Of a stretch of 64,000 bases of DNA, positions 51,873-60,631 are shown one piece after another. This DNA comes from RPQJ01 sp046347155 (lineage in GTDB: Bacteria > Pseudomonadota > Gammaproteobacteria > Steroidobacterales > Steroidobacteraceae). A program made the translations under genes and the position numbers. The stretch's first letter is position 1. Every line of letters starts with the position of its first letter. The stretch spans positions 1,488,001 through 1,552,000 of the forward strand of contig JAXMGT010000001.1 of assembly GCA_046347155.1 (NCBI GenBank), in the 5' to 3' direction. The notes under the pieces are model-generated. The model saw only the letters and a program-made list of their open reading frames with translations, was not told the DNA's origin and searched no databases.

Positions 51873-52258
51873 TCTTCGGGATCGGCACCGACGTCGTGCA
51901 GCTCGCCCGGATCGAATCGACCTGGGAGCGGCACGGCGAGCATTTCGTCCAGCGCCTGCTGATGCCCGAGGAGGAGCGGGCGTTCCGGGCCTACAAGCGG
52001 CCGGTGCGCTTCCTCGCGATGCGCTTCGCGGCCAAGGAGGCGATCGTGAAGGCGCTCGGTACAGGGTTCGCGCACGGCATCTGGATCCGCGACGTCGGCA
52101 TCGCCCCGAACGCATGGGGCCGCCCGGAGGTGATCTGGTCGGAGCGCGGCCGCCGGGTCCGCGACGAGCTGGGCGCCGGCGAAGGGCACGTCACGCTCAC
52201 GGACGAGGCGGGATTCGTGGTCGCCGTCGCGGTGCTGATGCGCCGGGGTGCGGCGTGA
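51869..52258 (+). CDS. acpS: Holo-ACP synthase
   Basis: Transfers phosphopantetheine to acyl carrier protein. The 129 residues begin with FGIGTDVVQLARIE and include RFLAMRFAAKEAIVKALGTG, the two signature blocks with metal-binding Asp and Glu. Start overlaps pdxJ by four bases, and its stop overlaps the next gene. Confidence 0.96.
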   Translation: MIFGIGTDVVQLARIESTWERHGEHFVQRLLMPEEERAFRAYKRPVRFLAMRFAAKEAIVKALGTGFAHGIWIRDVGIAPNAWGRPEVIWSERGRRVRDELGAGEGHVTLTDEAGFVVAVAVLMRRGAA

Positions 52259-53043
52259 GCGTCACGAACACGCTGGTGTTCGACATCGAGACGGTCCCGG
52301 ACGTCGAGTTCGGGCGCCGGCTCCACGGCCTCGACGGCCTGTCGGACAAGCAGGTCGGCTACGTGATGCAGACCCGCCAGCGTGAGCAGACGGGCAGCGA
52401 GTTCCTTTCGCTCGAGCAGCACCGGGTGGTCGCGATCTCGGTCACGATGCGATCGCGGGACGGCTTCCGCGCCTGGAGCCTCGGCGAGCCGGACGCGTCG
52501 GAGGCCGAGCTGATCCGGCGCTTCTTCGAGGGGATCGAGAAGTTCACGCCGACGCTCGTGAGCTGGAACGGCAGCGGCTTCGACCTGCCGGTGCTGCACT
52601 ACCGGGCGATGCGCCACTCGATCCAGGCGCCGCGTTACTGGGAGACCGGCGACGAGGACCAGTCGTTCCGCTGGAACAACTACCTCTCGAGGTTCCACTG
52701 GCGACACATCGACCTGATGGACGTGCTCGCGGGCTTCCAGGGCCGCGGACGCGTCGGGCTCGACCGGATCGCGCAGCTCCTCGGCTTCCCGGGCAAGCTC
52801 GGGATGAGCGGCGAGGGCGTCTGGGACGCGTGGCTCGCCGGGGACGTCGCGGGCATCCGCAACTACTGCGAGACCGACGTCGTGAACACCTGGCTCGTGT
52901 ACCTCCGGTTCGAGCTGATGCGCGGGCGCCTGAACCGCGAGGAATACGAACGCGAGTGCGGGCTGGTGCGCACCTGGCTCGCCGGCACCGGTCGCGCGCA
53001 CTTCGAGGAGTTCCTGGCCGCCTGGCCGGCCGGTCCCGCATGA
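52255..53043 (+). CDS. Predicted 3'-5' exonuclease, PolB exonuclease-like
   Basis: A 262-residue member of the DEDD exonuclease superfamily resembling the proofreading domain of family B polymerases but without a polymerase. Exo I is FDIETVPD near the N-terminus, Exo II is SWNGSGFDLPVLHYRA, and Exo III is the YCETDVVNTWLVYLR region. Substrate is unknown; a repair role is inferred. Coupled by four-base overlaps to acpS and rlmD, so it is part of the operon. GTG start. Confidence 0.85.
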   Translation: MSVTNTLVFDIETVPDVEFGRRLHGLDGLSDKQVGYVMQTRQREQTGSEFLSLEQHRVVAISVTMRSRDGFRAWSLGEPDASEAELIRRFFEGIEKFTPTLVSWNGSGFDLPVLHYRAMRHSIQAPRYWETGDEDQSFRWNNYLSRFHWRHIDLMDVLAGFQGRGRVGLDRIAQLLGFPGKLGMSGEGVWDAWLAGDVAGIRNYCETDVVNTWLVYLRFELMRGRLNREEYERECGLVRTWLAGTGRAHFEEFLAAWPAGPA

Positions 53044-54350
53044 AACGGATCAGCGCCGCGCCGGAGGAGGCCGACATCGTCGACCTCTCGCACGAGGCCA
53101 TGGGCGTGGCCCGGGTGGACGGCAAGGCCGTGTTCGTCGCCGACGCGCTGCCGGGCGAGCGCGTCGTGATGCGTCGCGTGGCGCGACACCGGAACTACGA
53201 CCACGCGGTGCTCGAGTCCGTGCTCGTCGCGAGCCCGGACCGCCGCCCGGCCGAGTGCCCGCACTTCGGGACCTGCGGTGGTTGCGCGCTGCAGCACCTC
53301 GCCCCGGCGGCCCAGCTCGCGTTCAAGCAGGGCCAGCTGCTCGAGAACCTCGCGCGGCTCGGCGGCGTCGAGCCGCAACGGGTGCTGCCGCCGCTCGAGG
53401 GACCGGCGTGGGGATACCGGCGCCGCGCCCGGCTCGGGATCAAGCTCGTGCCGCGCAAGGGCCGGGTGCTCGTGGGCTTCCGTGAGCGCTCGGCGCCGTA
53501 TGTCGCGGACCTGCACGAGTGCCGCGTGCTGGCCGGGCCCGCCGGGACGCTGATGGACCCGCTGGCAGCGCTCGTCGCCGGGCTCGCGATCGCATCGCGC
53601 GTGCCGCAGGCCGAGGTCGCCGTCGCGGACGATGCCTGTGCAATCGTGCTGCGCGTGCTCGACGAGCCCGGCGAGGCCGATCTCGAGGCGCTGCGCGGGT
53701 TCGAGCGCGAACGGCAGGTTCGCATCTACCTGCAGCCGGGTGGCGTCGACACCGTGCGCCCGCTCGTGCCGGGGCCGCCGCCGCTCGAGTACGCGCTACC
53801 CCGGTTCGACGTGCGGATCCGCTTCGAGCCGACCGACTTCATCCAGGTGAACGGCGCGCTGAACGAGCGGATGGTGGCGCAGGCGGTCGAGTTGCTCGGG
53901 GCGGCATCCGGCGACCGGGTGCTCGACCTCTTCTGTGGCCTCGGGAACTTCTCGCTCCCGCTCGCGCGGCAGGCCGGCCGGGTCACCGGCGTCGAGGGCG
54001 ACCCGGGGCTCGTCGCGAGGGCGCGCGAGAACGCAGCGCTGAACGGGCTTGGCAACGTCGAATTCCACGCGGCCGACCTGGCCGCCGACACGTCCGCCGC
54101 GCCGTGGGCCCGCGACGGCTACGCGCGCGTGCTGCTCGATCCCCCGCGCGCCGGCGCGCGCGAGGTGCTGCCGGTCGTGGCCCGGAGCGGCGCGGACCGG
54201 GTCGTGTATATTTCCTGCCACCCGGGCAGCCTCGCGCGCGACGCCGGCCTGCTGGTGCGCGAGCACGGCTACCGGCTCGTGTCGGCCGGCGTGATGGACA
54301 TGTTCCCGCACACGACCCACGTCGAGGCCATGGCAGTCTTCGAGCGCTGA
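53040..54350 (+). CDS. rlmD: 23S rRNA (uracil-1939-C5)-methyltransferase RlmD
   Basis: SAM-dependent RNA m5U methyltransferase with a [4Fe-4S] cluster. The 436 residues start with a TRAM domain (IVDLSHEAMGVARVDGKAVF), then the cluster ligands in CPHFGTCGGCALQHL plus a distal Cys, the SAM site (VLDLFCGLGNFSLPLARQAG) and the catalytic Cys in YISCHPGSLARDAG. That last block reads CHP where most homologues have CNP. RumA-type rather than TrmA, because of the cluster and TRAM domain. ATG overlaps the previous stop. Confidence 0.92.
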   Translation: MKRISAAPEEADIVDLSHEAMGVARVDGKAVFVADALPGERVVMRRVARHRNYDHAVLESVLVASPDRRPAECPHFGTCGGCALQHLAPAAQLAFKQGQLLENLARLGGVEPQRVLPPLEGPAWGYRRRARLGIKLVPRKGRVLVGFRERSAPYVADLHECRVLAGPAGTLMDPLAALVAGLAIASRVPQAEVAVADDACAIVLRVLDEPGEADLEALRGFERERQVRIYLQPGGVDTVRPLVPGPPPLEYALPRFDVRIRFEPTDFIQVNGALNERMVAQAVELLGAASGDRVLDLFCGLGNFSLPLARQAGRVTGVEGDPGLVARARENAALNGLGNVEFHAADLAADTSAAPWARDGYARVLLDPPRAGAREVLPVVARSGADRVVYISCHPGSLARDAGLLVREHGYRLVSAGVMDMFPHTTHVEAMAVFER

Positions 54351-54395
54351 ACCGATGCAACGCACCGCACATCCGGCCTCGTGCCGGGCCCGCCG

Positions 54396-55439
54396 ATGAC
54401 GCTCGGTCCGCTGATGGTGGACGTCGAGGGCACGGTGCTCACGTCCGAGGACCGCCGGGTGCTCGCGCATCCGCTCGTCGGCGCGGTGATCCTGTTCACG
54501 CGGAACTTCGCCAGCCTCGGGCAGCTCGAGGAACTGGTGCGCGAGATCCGCGCCGTGCGCCGCCCGCCGTTGCTCGTCACGGTCGACCACGAGGGTGGGC
54601 GCGTCCAGCGTTTCCGCACCGGGTTCACGAACCTGCCCGCGCAGCGCACGATCGGCCACGCCTGGGACCTCGACCCGGAGGCGGGCCGCCGGCTCGCCTG
54701 GCAGTGCGGCTGGCTGCTCGCGGCCGAGCTGCGGGCGGTGGGGGTCGACCTCAGCTTCACGCCCTGCGTGGACCTCGACCACGGTGTGAGCGAGGTGATC
54801 GGCGACCGCGCCTACCACCGCGACCCGGAGGTCGTCGCGACGCTTGCGACGGCCTGCATGTTCGGGATGCGTGCGGCCGGGATGGCCGCCTGCGCGAAGC
54901 ATTTCCCGGGGCACGGGGCCGTCGTCGCCGATTCCCACAAGTCGTTGCCGATCGATCGTCGCCCGATCGAGGCGCTCGAGCCGGAACTGCTTCCGTACCG
55001 CCGTCTGGTCGCCAATGGCCTCACAGCGGCGATGGTCGCGCACGTGCTGTTCCCGGAGGTCGACGCGGCGCCGGCCGGGTTCTCGCGACGCTGGGTGCAC
55101 GACGAACTCCGGGGACGGCTCGGGTTCGCCGGCGCGGTGTTCTCGGACGACTTGTCGATGGGCGGTGCCGCATTCGCGGGCTCGGTCCCGGAGCGGGCGC
55201 GTCGCGCGCTGGCCGCCGGATGCGACATCCTGTCGATCTGCAACGACCGTCCGGCCGTGCTCGCCACGCTGGACGAACTGGCCGGCGAGGCGGACCCGCT
55301 GAGCCAGGTCCGGCTCGCGAGGCTGCACGGGCGACCGGCGCCGGATCGCGCGGCACTGGTGCTCGACCCCCGCTGGCAGGAGTGCCGGGCGGCCGTCGAT
55401 CATTCCCGTGACGCACCCCCATTGCGGCTCGACGCATGA
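54396..55439 (+). CDS. nagZ: Beta-N-acetylhexosaminidase NagZ
   Basis: Cytosolic GH3 glycosidase that trims GlcNAc from recycled muropeptides, generating the inducers of AmpC in other species. The 347 residues contain LVTVDHEGGRVQRFR, the mobile His loop AKHFPGHGAVVADSHKSLP and the nucleophile Asp in VFSDDLSMGGA. I chose the ATG five codons inside the open frame, at MTLGPLMVDVEG. It follows rlmD by 45 nt. Confidence 0.95.
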   Translation: MTLGPLMVDVEGTVLTSEDRRVLAHPLVGAVILFTRNFASLGQLEELVREIRAVRRPPLLVTVDHEGGRVQRFRTGFTNLPAQRTIGHAWDLDPEAGRRLAWQCGWLLAAELRAVGVDLSFTPCVDLDHGVSEVIGDRAYHRDPEVVATLATACMFGMRAAGMAACAKHFPGHGAVVADSHKSLPIDRRPIEALEPELLPYRRLVANGLTAAMVAHVLFPEVDAAPAGFSRRWVHDELRGRLGFAGAVFSDDLSMGGAAFAGSVPERARRALAAGCDILSICNDRPAVLATLDELAGEADPLSQVRLARLHGRPAPDRAALVLDPRWQECRAAVDHSRDAPPLRLDA

Positions 55440-55458
55440 CCGGCGGTAAACTCGGCCG

Positions 55459-56307
55459 ATGAGCGCACCCGACACGACCCTGCTGGCCGAGGTCCTGCTG
55501 CATTCCCCGGACGGCGTCGCCGTCGTGTCCGGCGAGGGCGGCACGCTGCGGGTCGTGTACGCGAACTCGACGCTCGCGGCGCTGCTCCGGCTCGCCGAGG
55601 CTTCCGTGGTCGGGCGCACGCTGCTCGAGATCGAGACGGAGGCGGCGACCGACCCGAACGCCACGGTCAGTGGTTCCGCGCTGCGCGTGCAGCTGCGGCG
55701 CGCGGATGGAACGCTGCTGCCCTGCGAGCGCTGGACCGTGATGTTGGGCGACGGGCGGCTTGCGATGCACTACCGGCCGTTCCAGCGGTCCGGCGCGGCC
55801 CCGAGCGTGGACCGCGCGAGCGGACTCGCGACACCCGAGCACCTGTTCGACACGCTGCGCCGCGACTGGTCGGTCGGACAGCGCGACGGGCGCCGCCTGA
55901 CCGTGATGCGTTTCGACGTCGACGCGAGCCGGGATTACCACGAGGTGTTCGGCCGGGTTGCGACCGAGAACGTGCTCCGACAGGTGGGTCGGACGATCGC
56001 CTCGGCGATGCGCCGCACCAGCGACGTCGTGGCCCGCACCGGGGACGACGAGTTCGTGGCCTACGGCTTGTCGATGGAGCAGGGCAGCGCCTGCGCCTAC
56101 GCCGAGTCGATACTTGCGAGGGTGCGCTCGCTCGCGATACATCACCCGCGTTCGCGCACCGGGCGCTACCTGACGGTCAGCGCCGGCGTCGCGACGAGCG
56201 TGCCACCGCGCGACCGCGACCACGCGGCGTTGCTCGAGGCGGCGCACCGTGCGCTCAAGGCTGCGAAGGAAGCCGGCGGCAATCGCGTCGTCGGCGGCGA
56301 GATCTGA
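55459..56307 (+). CDS. PAS-GGDEF protein with degenerate active site
   Basis: The 282 residues consist of a PAS-like sensor at the N-terminus (LLHSPDGVAVVSGEGGTL, VVYANSTLAALLRLAEASVV) and a GGDEF-like domain from about residue 125. The signature reads G195-D-D-E-F, not GGDEF: the second Gly is Asp. The upstream metal/substrate loop is DVDASRDYHEVFG instead of the usual D-x-D-x-F-K-x-x-N-D-x-x-G, losing the guanine-contacting Asn. Diguanylate cyclase activity is therefore unlikely; a c-di-GMP or GTP receptor or a purely signalling scaffold is more plausible. No membrane segment. It follows nagZ by 19 nt. Confidence 0.82.
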   Translation: MSAPDTTLLAEVLLHSPDGVAVVSGEGGTLRVVYANSTLAALLRLAEASVVGRTLLEIETEAATDPNATVSGSALRVQLRRADGTLLPCERWTVMLGDGRLAMHYRPFQRSGAAPSVDRASGLATPEHLFDTLRRDWSVGQRDGRRLTVMRFDVDASRDYHEVFGRVATENVLRQVGRTIASAMRRTSDVVARTGDDEFVAYGLSMEQGSACAYAESILARVRSLAIHHPRSRTGRYLTVSAGVATSVPPRDRDHAALLEAAHRALKAAKEAGGNRVVGGEI

Positions 56308-56321
56308 CCCGGGAGGGCGGC

Positions 56322-56576
56322 ATGAACGACCTGATCAAGGCAGTCGCGGTGCTCGTGTACGTCGGCGCGGCGATCGGCGCGGCGGGCTGGCTGCCACCCG
56401 CCATCGCGCTGCCACTCGGCAAGGTCGCGCTCGTTCTGCTCCTGCTGCACGCGCTCGAGGTGCCGGTCGCCCTGCCGCACATCCGTCGCTATCCGGGCCC
56501 GCTCGTCGACAGCATTGCGCTCACGCTGCTGTTCGGCTTCGTGCACTGGCTGCCGCTGAAGCGCGGCGAAGACTGA
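56322..56576 (+). CDS. DUF1145 small inner-membrane protein
   Basis: 84 residues with about three hydrophobic helices (VAVLVYVGAAIGAAGWLPP, VALVLLLLHALEVPVAL, IALTLLFGFVHWLPL), matching the DUF1145 (YhhL-like) family of unknown function. It has a good GGGAGGG ribosome-binding site and follows the GGDEF gene by 14 nt. It faces mfd tail to tail. Confidence 0.75.
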   Translation: MNDLIKAVAVLVYVGAAIGAAGWLPPAIALPLGKVALVLLLLHALEVPVALPHIRRYPGPLVDSIALTLLFGFVHWLPLKRGED

Positions 56577-56577
56577 G

Positions 56578-56595
56578 GCGGCTGCGGGCTCAGCC
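56578..56595. terminator. Hairpin between convergent DUF1145 gene and mfd
   Basis: CGGCTG (56578-56583) pairs with CAGCCG (56590-56595) around a six-base loop, spanning the junction and the mfd stop codon. There is no T-run. Candidate shared terminator by position only. Confidence 0.33.
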
Positions 56596-59500
56596 GAGTC
56601 GCGCCGCCGTCACGCAGCCGGCCAGCGATTCGAGCCGCGCCGTCGCGGCCTCGAACCGGCGTTCCTCGTCCTCGAGCGTGCCGGAGAAACGGACCTTGTT
56701 CGGTCCGTCGAACCGGAGTGCCCGGTTGCTGCGCTGCACCAGCAGGATCAACGCGCCAGGATCGACCGGCGTCTCGGGCCCGAACGTCACCGAGCCGCCG
56801 GTCGCGCCGACATCGAGGCGCTCGATGCCGAGCCGGGCGGCCGCCACCCGCAGGCGTGCAATCCGGAACAGGTTGCGTGCCGGCGCCGGCAGCACGCCGT
56901 AGCGGTCGGTCGTCTCTGCCATCAGGTCGTCGAGTTCGGCCTCGCTCGCGACGCCGGAGACCCGCTTGTAGAGCACGAGCCGCGCGTGGACGTCGGGCAG
57001 GTATGCCTCCGGCAGCAGCGCCGGAACGTGCAGGTCGATCTCCGGGCCGTGGTGCAGCGGCCGCTCGAGTTCCGGGACGCGTCCGGCCCGCATCGCCTCG
57101 ACGGCGCGCTCGAGCAGTTCCATGTAGAGCGCGAAGCCGATCTCCTGGATCTGGCCGCTTTGCCCCTCGCCGAGCAGTTCGCCGGCGCCCCGGATCTCGA
57201 GGTCGTGCGTCGCGAGCACGAAGCCCGCGCCGAGGTCCTCGAGCGATTCGATGGCCTCGAGGCGCTTCGCCGCGTCCGCCGTCATCGCGTTCTTCGGCGG
57301 CGTGATCAGGTAGGCGTAGGCCTGGTGGTGCGAGCGGCCGACCCGGCCGCGCATCTGGTGGAGCTGGGCGAGCCCGAAGCGGTCCGCGCGGTCGATGATG
57401 ATCGTGTTCGCGGTCGGCACGTCGATGCCGCTCTCGATGATGGTCGTGCAGAGCAGCAGGTTGGCGCGCTTGTGGTAGAAGTCGAGCATCACCTGCTCGA
57501 GGTCGCGCTCGCGCATCTGGCCGTGTCCGATCGCGATCCGTGCCTCGGGCACGAGTTCCGAGAGCTGGCGGGCGGCGTTCTCGATCGTCTCGACCGAGTT
57601 GTGCACGAAGTACACCTGGCCGCCGCGGCGCAGTTCGCGCAGGCAGGCCTCGCGGATCACCGGGGCGCTCCATTCCGAGACGAATGTCTTGATCGAGAGG
57701 CGTCCGGCCGGGGGCGTCGAGATCAGCGAGAGGTCCCGGAGCCCGCCGAGCGCCATGTTGAGCGTGCGCGGGATCGGCGTCGCCGTCAGCGTGAGCACGT
57801 CCACCTCGGCCCTCAACGACTTCAGGCGTTCCTTGTCCCGAACGCCGAACCGGTGCTCCTCGTCGATGATCAGGAGCCCGAGGTCGCGGAACTTCACGCC
57901 CGGCTGCAGCAGTCGGTGGGTGCCGACGACGATGTCGACGCGACCCTCGGCCAGCGCGGCGAGCGCGGCCTTCGACTGGGCGTCGCCGCGGAACCGCGAC
58001 AGCAATTCGATCCGCACCGGCCAGTCTGCGAATCGGTCGGCGAACGTCTGCCAGTGCTGCTGCGCGAGCAGCGTCGTCGGTACGAGCACGGCCACCTGGC
58101 GGCCGCCCTGGACCGCGACGAAGGCCGCGCGCAACGCGACCTCCGTCTTGCCGAAGCCCACGTCACCGCAGACGACACGGTCCATCGGGCGCGGCGCGCG
58201 CAGGTCCTCGACGACGCTCGCGATCGCCGCGGCCTGGTCGGCAGTCTCCTCGAACGGGAATCCGGCGGCGAACGCCGCGAGCTGGGTGTCGTCGCAGGCG
58301 TGCGCGTGGCCCGGTCGGGCGGCCCGGCGCGCGTAGACGTCGAGCAGCTCGGCCGCGGCATCGCGGATCTTCGCGGCCGCGCGTGCGCGCGCCTTGCTCC
58401 ACTGGTCGCCGCCGAGCCGGTGCAGCGGCGCGGCGTCGCCGGCGGCGCCGGTGTAGCGGCTGACGCGCTCGAGCGACTGGACCGGGACGTAGAGCTTGTC
58501 GCCGTCCGCGTACTCGAGCACCAGGAACTCGGCCGCGATCCCGCCGGTCGTGAGCGTCGTGAGCCCGAGGTAGCGTCCGACGCCGTAGTCCTCGTGGACG
58601 ACCGGCGCGCCGGGCCGCAGGTCCGAGAGCTGCTGTATGAGCCGGGCCGGATCGCGATCCGATCGTCTGCGCCGGCGCTCCTGCTTCGCCCGCTCGCCGA
58701 ACACTTGATCCTCGGCGTAGAGCGTCACCGGCGGGTCGGCGAGCGCGACGCCCGAGGACAGCGGCGCCACCGCGATCGCGAGCGGCACGTCGAGCGCGAG
58801 GAACTCGGCCCAGCCGCCGACCACGCGTGGCTCGATGCCGTGCGGCCGCAGCAGGTCGAGCAGCAGTTCGCGCCGGCCCGGAGATTCGGCGACGACCAGT
58901 GCGCGTCCGGGGTGTGCGCCGAGCGTGCGGGCGAACCCGGCGACCGATTCCGGCCGGCGTGCGTCGAGTCTTGCCGACGGTGCTTCGGCCGTGCCGAGGT
59001 CGCGTTCGTCGCGCGCACCGGAGGGCGGGCCGCCGAGCACGATGCGGCCGTGGCGGGCGAGGGCGGCTCGCCAGTCCGGCGGCGGTACGAACGCCTCGGC
59101 CGGGTCGAGCACCGGGTGCTCGATGTCGTAGCGGCGCTCCTCGTGCCGCTCGAGGATCTCGGTCCACGTGGTCTCGAGCACTGCGTCGTGTCCGGCCGGG
59201 AGTGCCACGGTCGCGCCCGCCGGCAGGTGGTCGAACAGCGTCGCCGTCGTCTCGAAGAAGAGCGGCAGGTAGTACTCGATGCCGGCCGGCGCGAGGCCGT
59301 CGCCCACGTCCCGGTAGACGGTCATCCGGGTCAGGTCCCCTTCGAACCGCGTGCGGAAGCGCCGACGGAAGTCGCGGATCGATTCCTCGCCGAGCGCGAA
59401 TTCGCGGGCCGGCAGCAGGTCGATGCGCGTCACGCGATCCCCGGAGCGCTGCGTGTCGGCGTCGAACCGACGCACCGAGTCGACCCGGTCGTCGAGCAGG

Positions 59501-60078
59501 TCGATGCGCAGCGGCGCGTCGGCGCCCATCGGGAACAGGTCGAACAGCGAACCGCGGATCGCGAATTCGCCGGGGACGCCGACCTGCGGGACGCTCGCGT
59601 AGCCGGCGGCGGCGAGGCGCACACGGAACGCGCCGATGTCGAGCCTCTGGCCGACCTCGAGGCTGAGCGCGTGGCCGGCGAGGAAATCGGGCGGCGCGAG
59701 CCGCTGCAACGCGGTCGGGAGGTCGGTGACCACGAGCCCGCGGTCCAGCGTCGGCAGCCGGGCCAGCGTGCGCAAGCGCTGCGAGATGATGTCCGGGTGC
59801 GGCGAGAACTGGTCGTAGGGCAGTGTTTCGTAGCCCGGGAACGCCAGCACGGGCAGGTCTGCCGGCGCGAAGAAGCGGACTTCCTCCTCGAGCCGGGCGG
59901 CCTCGGCCGCATCGCGCGCAATCACGAGGATCGGCTGGCCCACGGCCGCAGCCGCCTCGGCCAGGCGCAATACGACCCCGGCGCCGGCGAGACCGACCCA
60001 GTGCACCTCGGGCGTGCCCGAGGTCGGGAAATTGAGTTGAATATTCTTTTTCAAAACAATAGATAGCGGTCGAATCAT
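56590..60078 (-). CDS. mfd: Transcription-repair coupling factor Mfd
   Basis: Removes stalled RNA polymerase and recruits UvrA. The 1162 residues (E. coli 1148) comprise an N-terminal UvrB-like part (FPGYETLPYDQFSPHPDIIS, IRGSLFDLFPMG), the RNA-polymerase interaction domain (VVHEDYGVGRYLGLTTL), the helicase core with Walker A CGDVGFGKTEVALRAAF, DEEHRFGVRDKER and LTATPIPRTLNMAL, the translocation motif region (THDLEIRGAGELLGEGQ), and the C-terminal UvrA-inhibiting domain. The first 16 codons are AT-rich and use codons rare elsewhere; a GTG 24 codons in is an alternative start. Confidence 0.96.
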   Translation of the reverse strand: MIRPLSIVLKKNIQLNFPTSGTPEVHWVGLAGAGVVLRLAEAAAAVGQPILVIARDAAEAARLEEEVRFFAPADLPVLAFPGYETLPYDQFSPHPDIISQRLRTLARLPTLDRGLVVTDLPTALQRLAPPDFLAGHALSLEVGQRLDIGAFRVRLAAAGYASVPQVGVPGEFAIRGSLFDLFPMGADAPLRIDLLDDRVDSVRRFDADTQRSGDRVTRIDLLPAREFALGEESIRDFRRRFRTRFEGDLTRMTVYRDVGDGLAPAGIEYYLPLFFETTATLFDHLPAGATVALPAGHDAVLETTWTEILERHEERRYDIEHPVLDPAEAFVPPPDWRAALARHGRIVLGGPPSGARDERDLGTAEAPSARLDARRPESVAGFARTLGAHPGRALVVAESPGRRELLLDLLRPHGIEPRVVGGWAEFLALDVPLAIAVAPLSSGVALADPPVTLYAEDQVFGERAKQERRRRRSDRDPARLIQQLSDLRPGAPVVHEDYGVGRYLGLTTLTTGGIAAEFLVLEYADGDKLYVPVQSLERVSRYTGAAGDAAPLHRLGGDQWSKARARAAAKIRDAAAELLDVYARRAARPGHAHACDDTQLAAFAAGFPFEETADQAAAIASVVEDLRAPRPMDRVVCGDVGFGKTEVALRAAFVAVQGGRQVAVLVPTTLLAQQHWQTFADRFADWPVRIELLSRFRGDAQSKAALAALAEGRVDIVVGTHRLLQPGVKFRDLGLLIIDEEHRFGVRDKERLKSLRAEVDVLTLTATPIPRTLNMALGGLRDLSLISTPPAGRLSIKTFVSEWSAPVIREACLRELRRGGQVYFVHNSVETIENAARQLSELVPEARIAIGHGQMRERDLEQVMLDFYHKRANLLLCTTIIESGIDVPTANTIIIDRADRFGLAQLHQMRGRVGRSHHQAYAYLITPPKNAMTADAAKRLEAIESLEDLGAGFVLATHDLEIRGAGELLGEGQSGQIQEIGFALYMELLERAVEAMRAGRVPELERPLHHGPEIDLHVPALLPEAYLPDVHARLVLYKRVSGVASEAELDDLMAETTDRYGVLPAPARNLFRIARLRVAAARLGIERLDVGATGGSVTFGPETPVDPGALILLVQRSNRALRFDGPNKVRFSGTLEDEERRFEAATARLESLAGCVTAARLG

Positions 60079-60171
60079 GAGATTCGATCGAGGTCCCAGG
60101 CGGACGGGCGCCGTTCGGGCGCGCAGATTACCAGAGGACGACCGGCGCGAGGCGGCCGGTGAGCGCGCGCC

Positions 60172-60462
60172 TCAGCGTGCGGCCGGGTCGGCCTTGTCGA
60201 CGCTGTGGATGACCCGGTCGTACTCGAAGTACACGACGAATCCCGGGTAGACCCAGCGGGTGATCGGGGGCTGGCCGATCGCGTCGAGCTTGCTGGCCGG
60301 GGCCCCATACCGGGATTCGACCTCGGCCATCGTCAGGCCCCGCTGCGGGCCGCTGGTCGCGGGCGCCGCGCCGGCGGGCACGGCCAGGGTGTCCTGGGCC
60401 TGCGCGGCCGAGGCCGCCAGCGAGACCGCGAGTGCACAGGCCGCGAGTACCGTCTTGCGCAT
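60172..60462 (-). CDS. Small exported protein of unknown function
   Basis: The 96-residue precursor has a clear signal peptide (KTVLAACALAVSLAASAAQA) and no lipobox Cys. The mature part has GLTMAEVESRYGAPASKLDA and ITRWVYPGFVVYFEYDRVIH. The x-x-T-M-x-x-V-E-x-x-Y-G-x-P pattern recalls the BamE/SmpA fold that senses or packs periplasmic proteins, but I cannot assign it to that family with certainty. It lies upstream of mfd on the same strand with 93 nt between them. Confidence 0.72.
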   Translation of the reverse strand: MRKTVLAACALAVSLAASAAQAQDTLAVPAGAAPATSGPQRGLTMAEVESRYGAPASKLDAIGQPPITRWVYPGFVVYFEYDRVIHSVDKADPAAR

Positions 60463-60492
60463 GTCGATGACCCGAGTTGGAATCCTCGGCCA

Positions 60493-60501
60493 AATATATC
60501 A
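60493..60501 (-). promoter_or_regulatory. Extended -10 promoter of the small exported protein gene
   Basis: Read on the minus strand, TGATATATT is an extended -10 element (TGN-TATATT) 31 nt before the ATG, in the only AT-rich patch of the 169-nt divergent region shared with lolC. No -35 is evident, which an extended -10 can tolerate. Confidence 0.45.
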
Positions 60502-60631
60502 CCGCCGTGCGAGGCCGAATCGTGACGGGCGTGCGGGTTTCAACCCCTGCAGGCCGGCGGGGCCGCCCGGCCGCCGGCGTGCAATTCCGGGTCGCGGCGG
60601 TTAGCCTTGCGGCCTTTCGCCCAGGTCCCCC

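Noticed and set aside
55459..56307. Annotation as an active diguanylate cyclase
   Set aside because: GDDEF and the altered substrate loop remove residues required for GTP binding.
56986..60066. A 1026-codon open frame on the plus strand opposite mfd
   Set aside because: Same composition artefact: the minus strand encodes a full Mfd with all motifs, the plus strand product has none.
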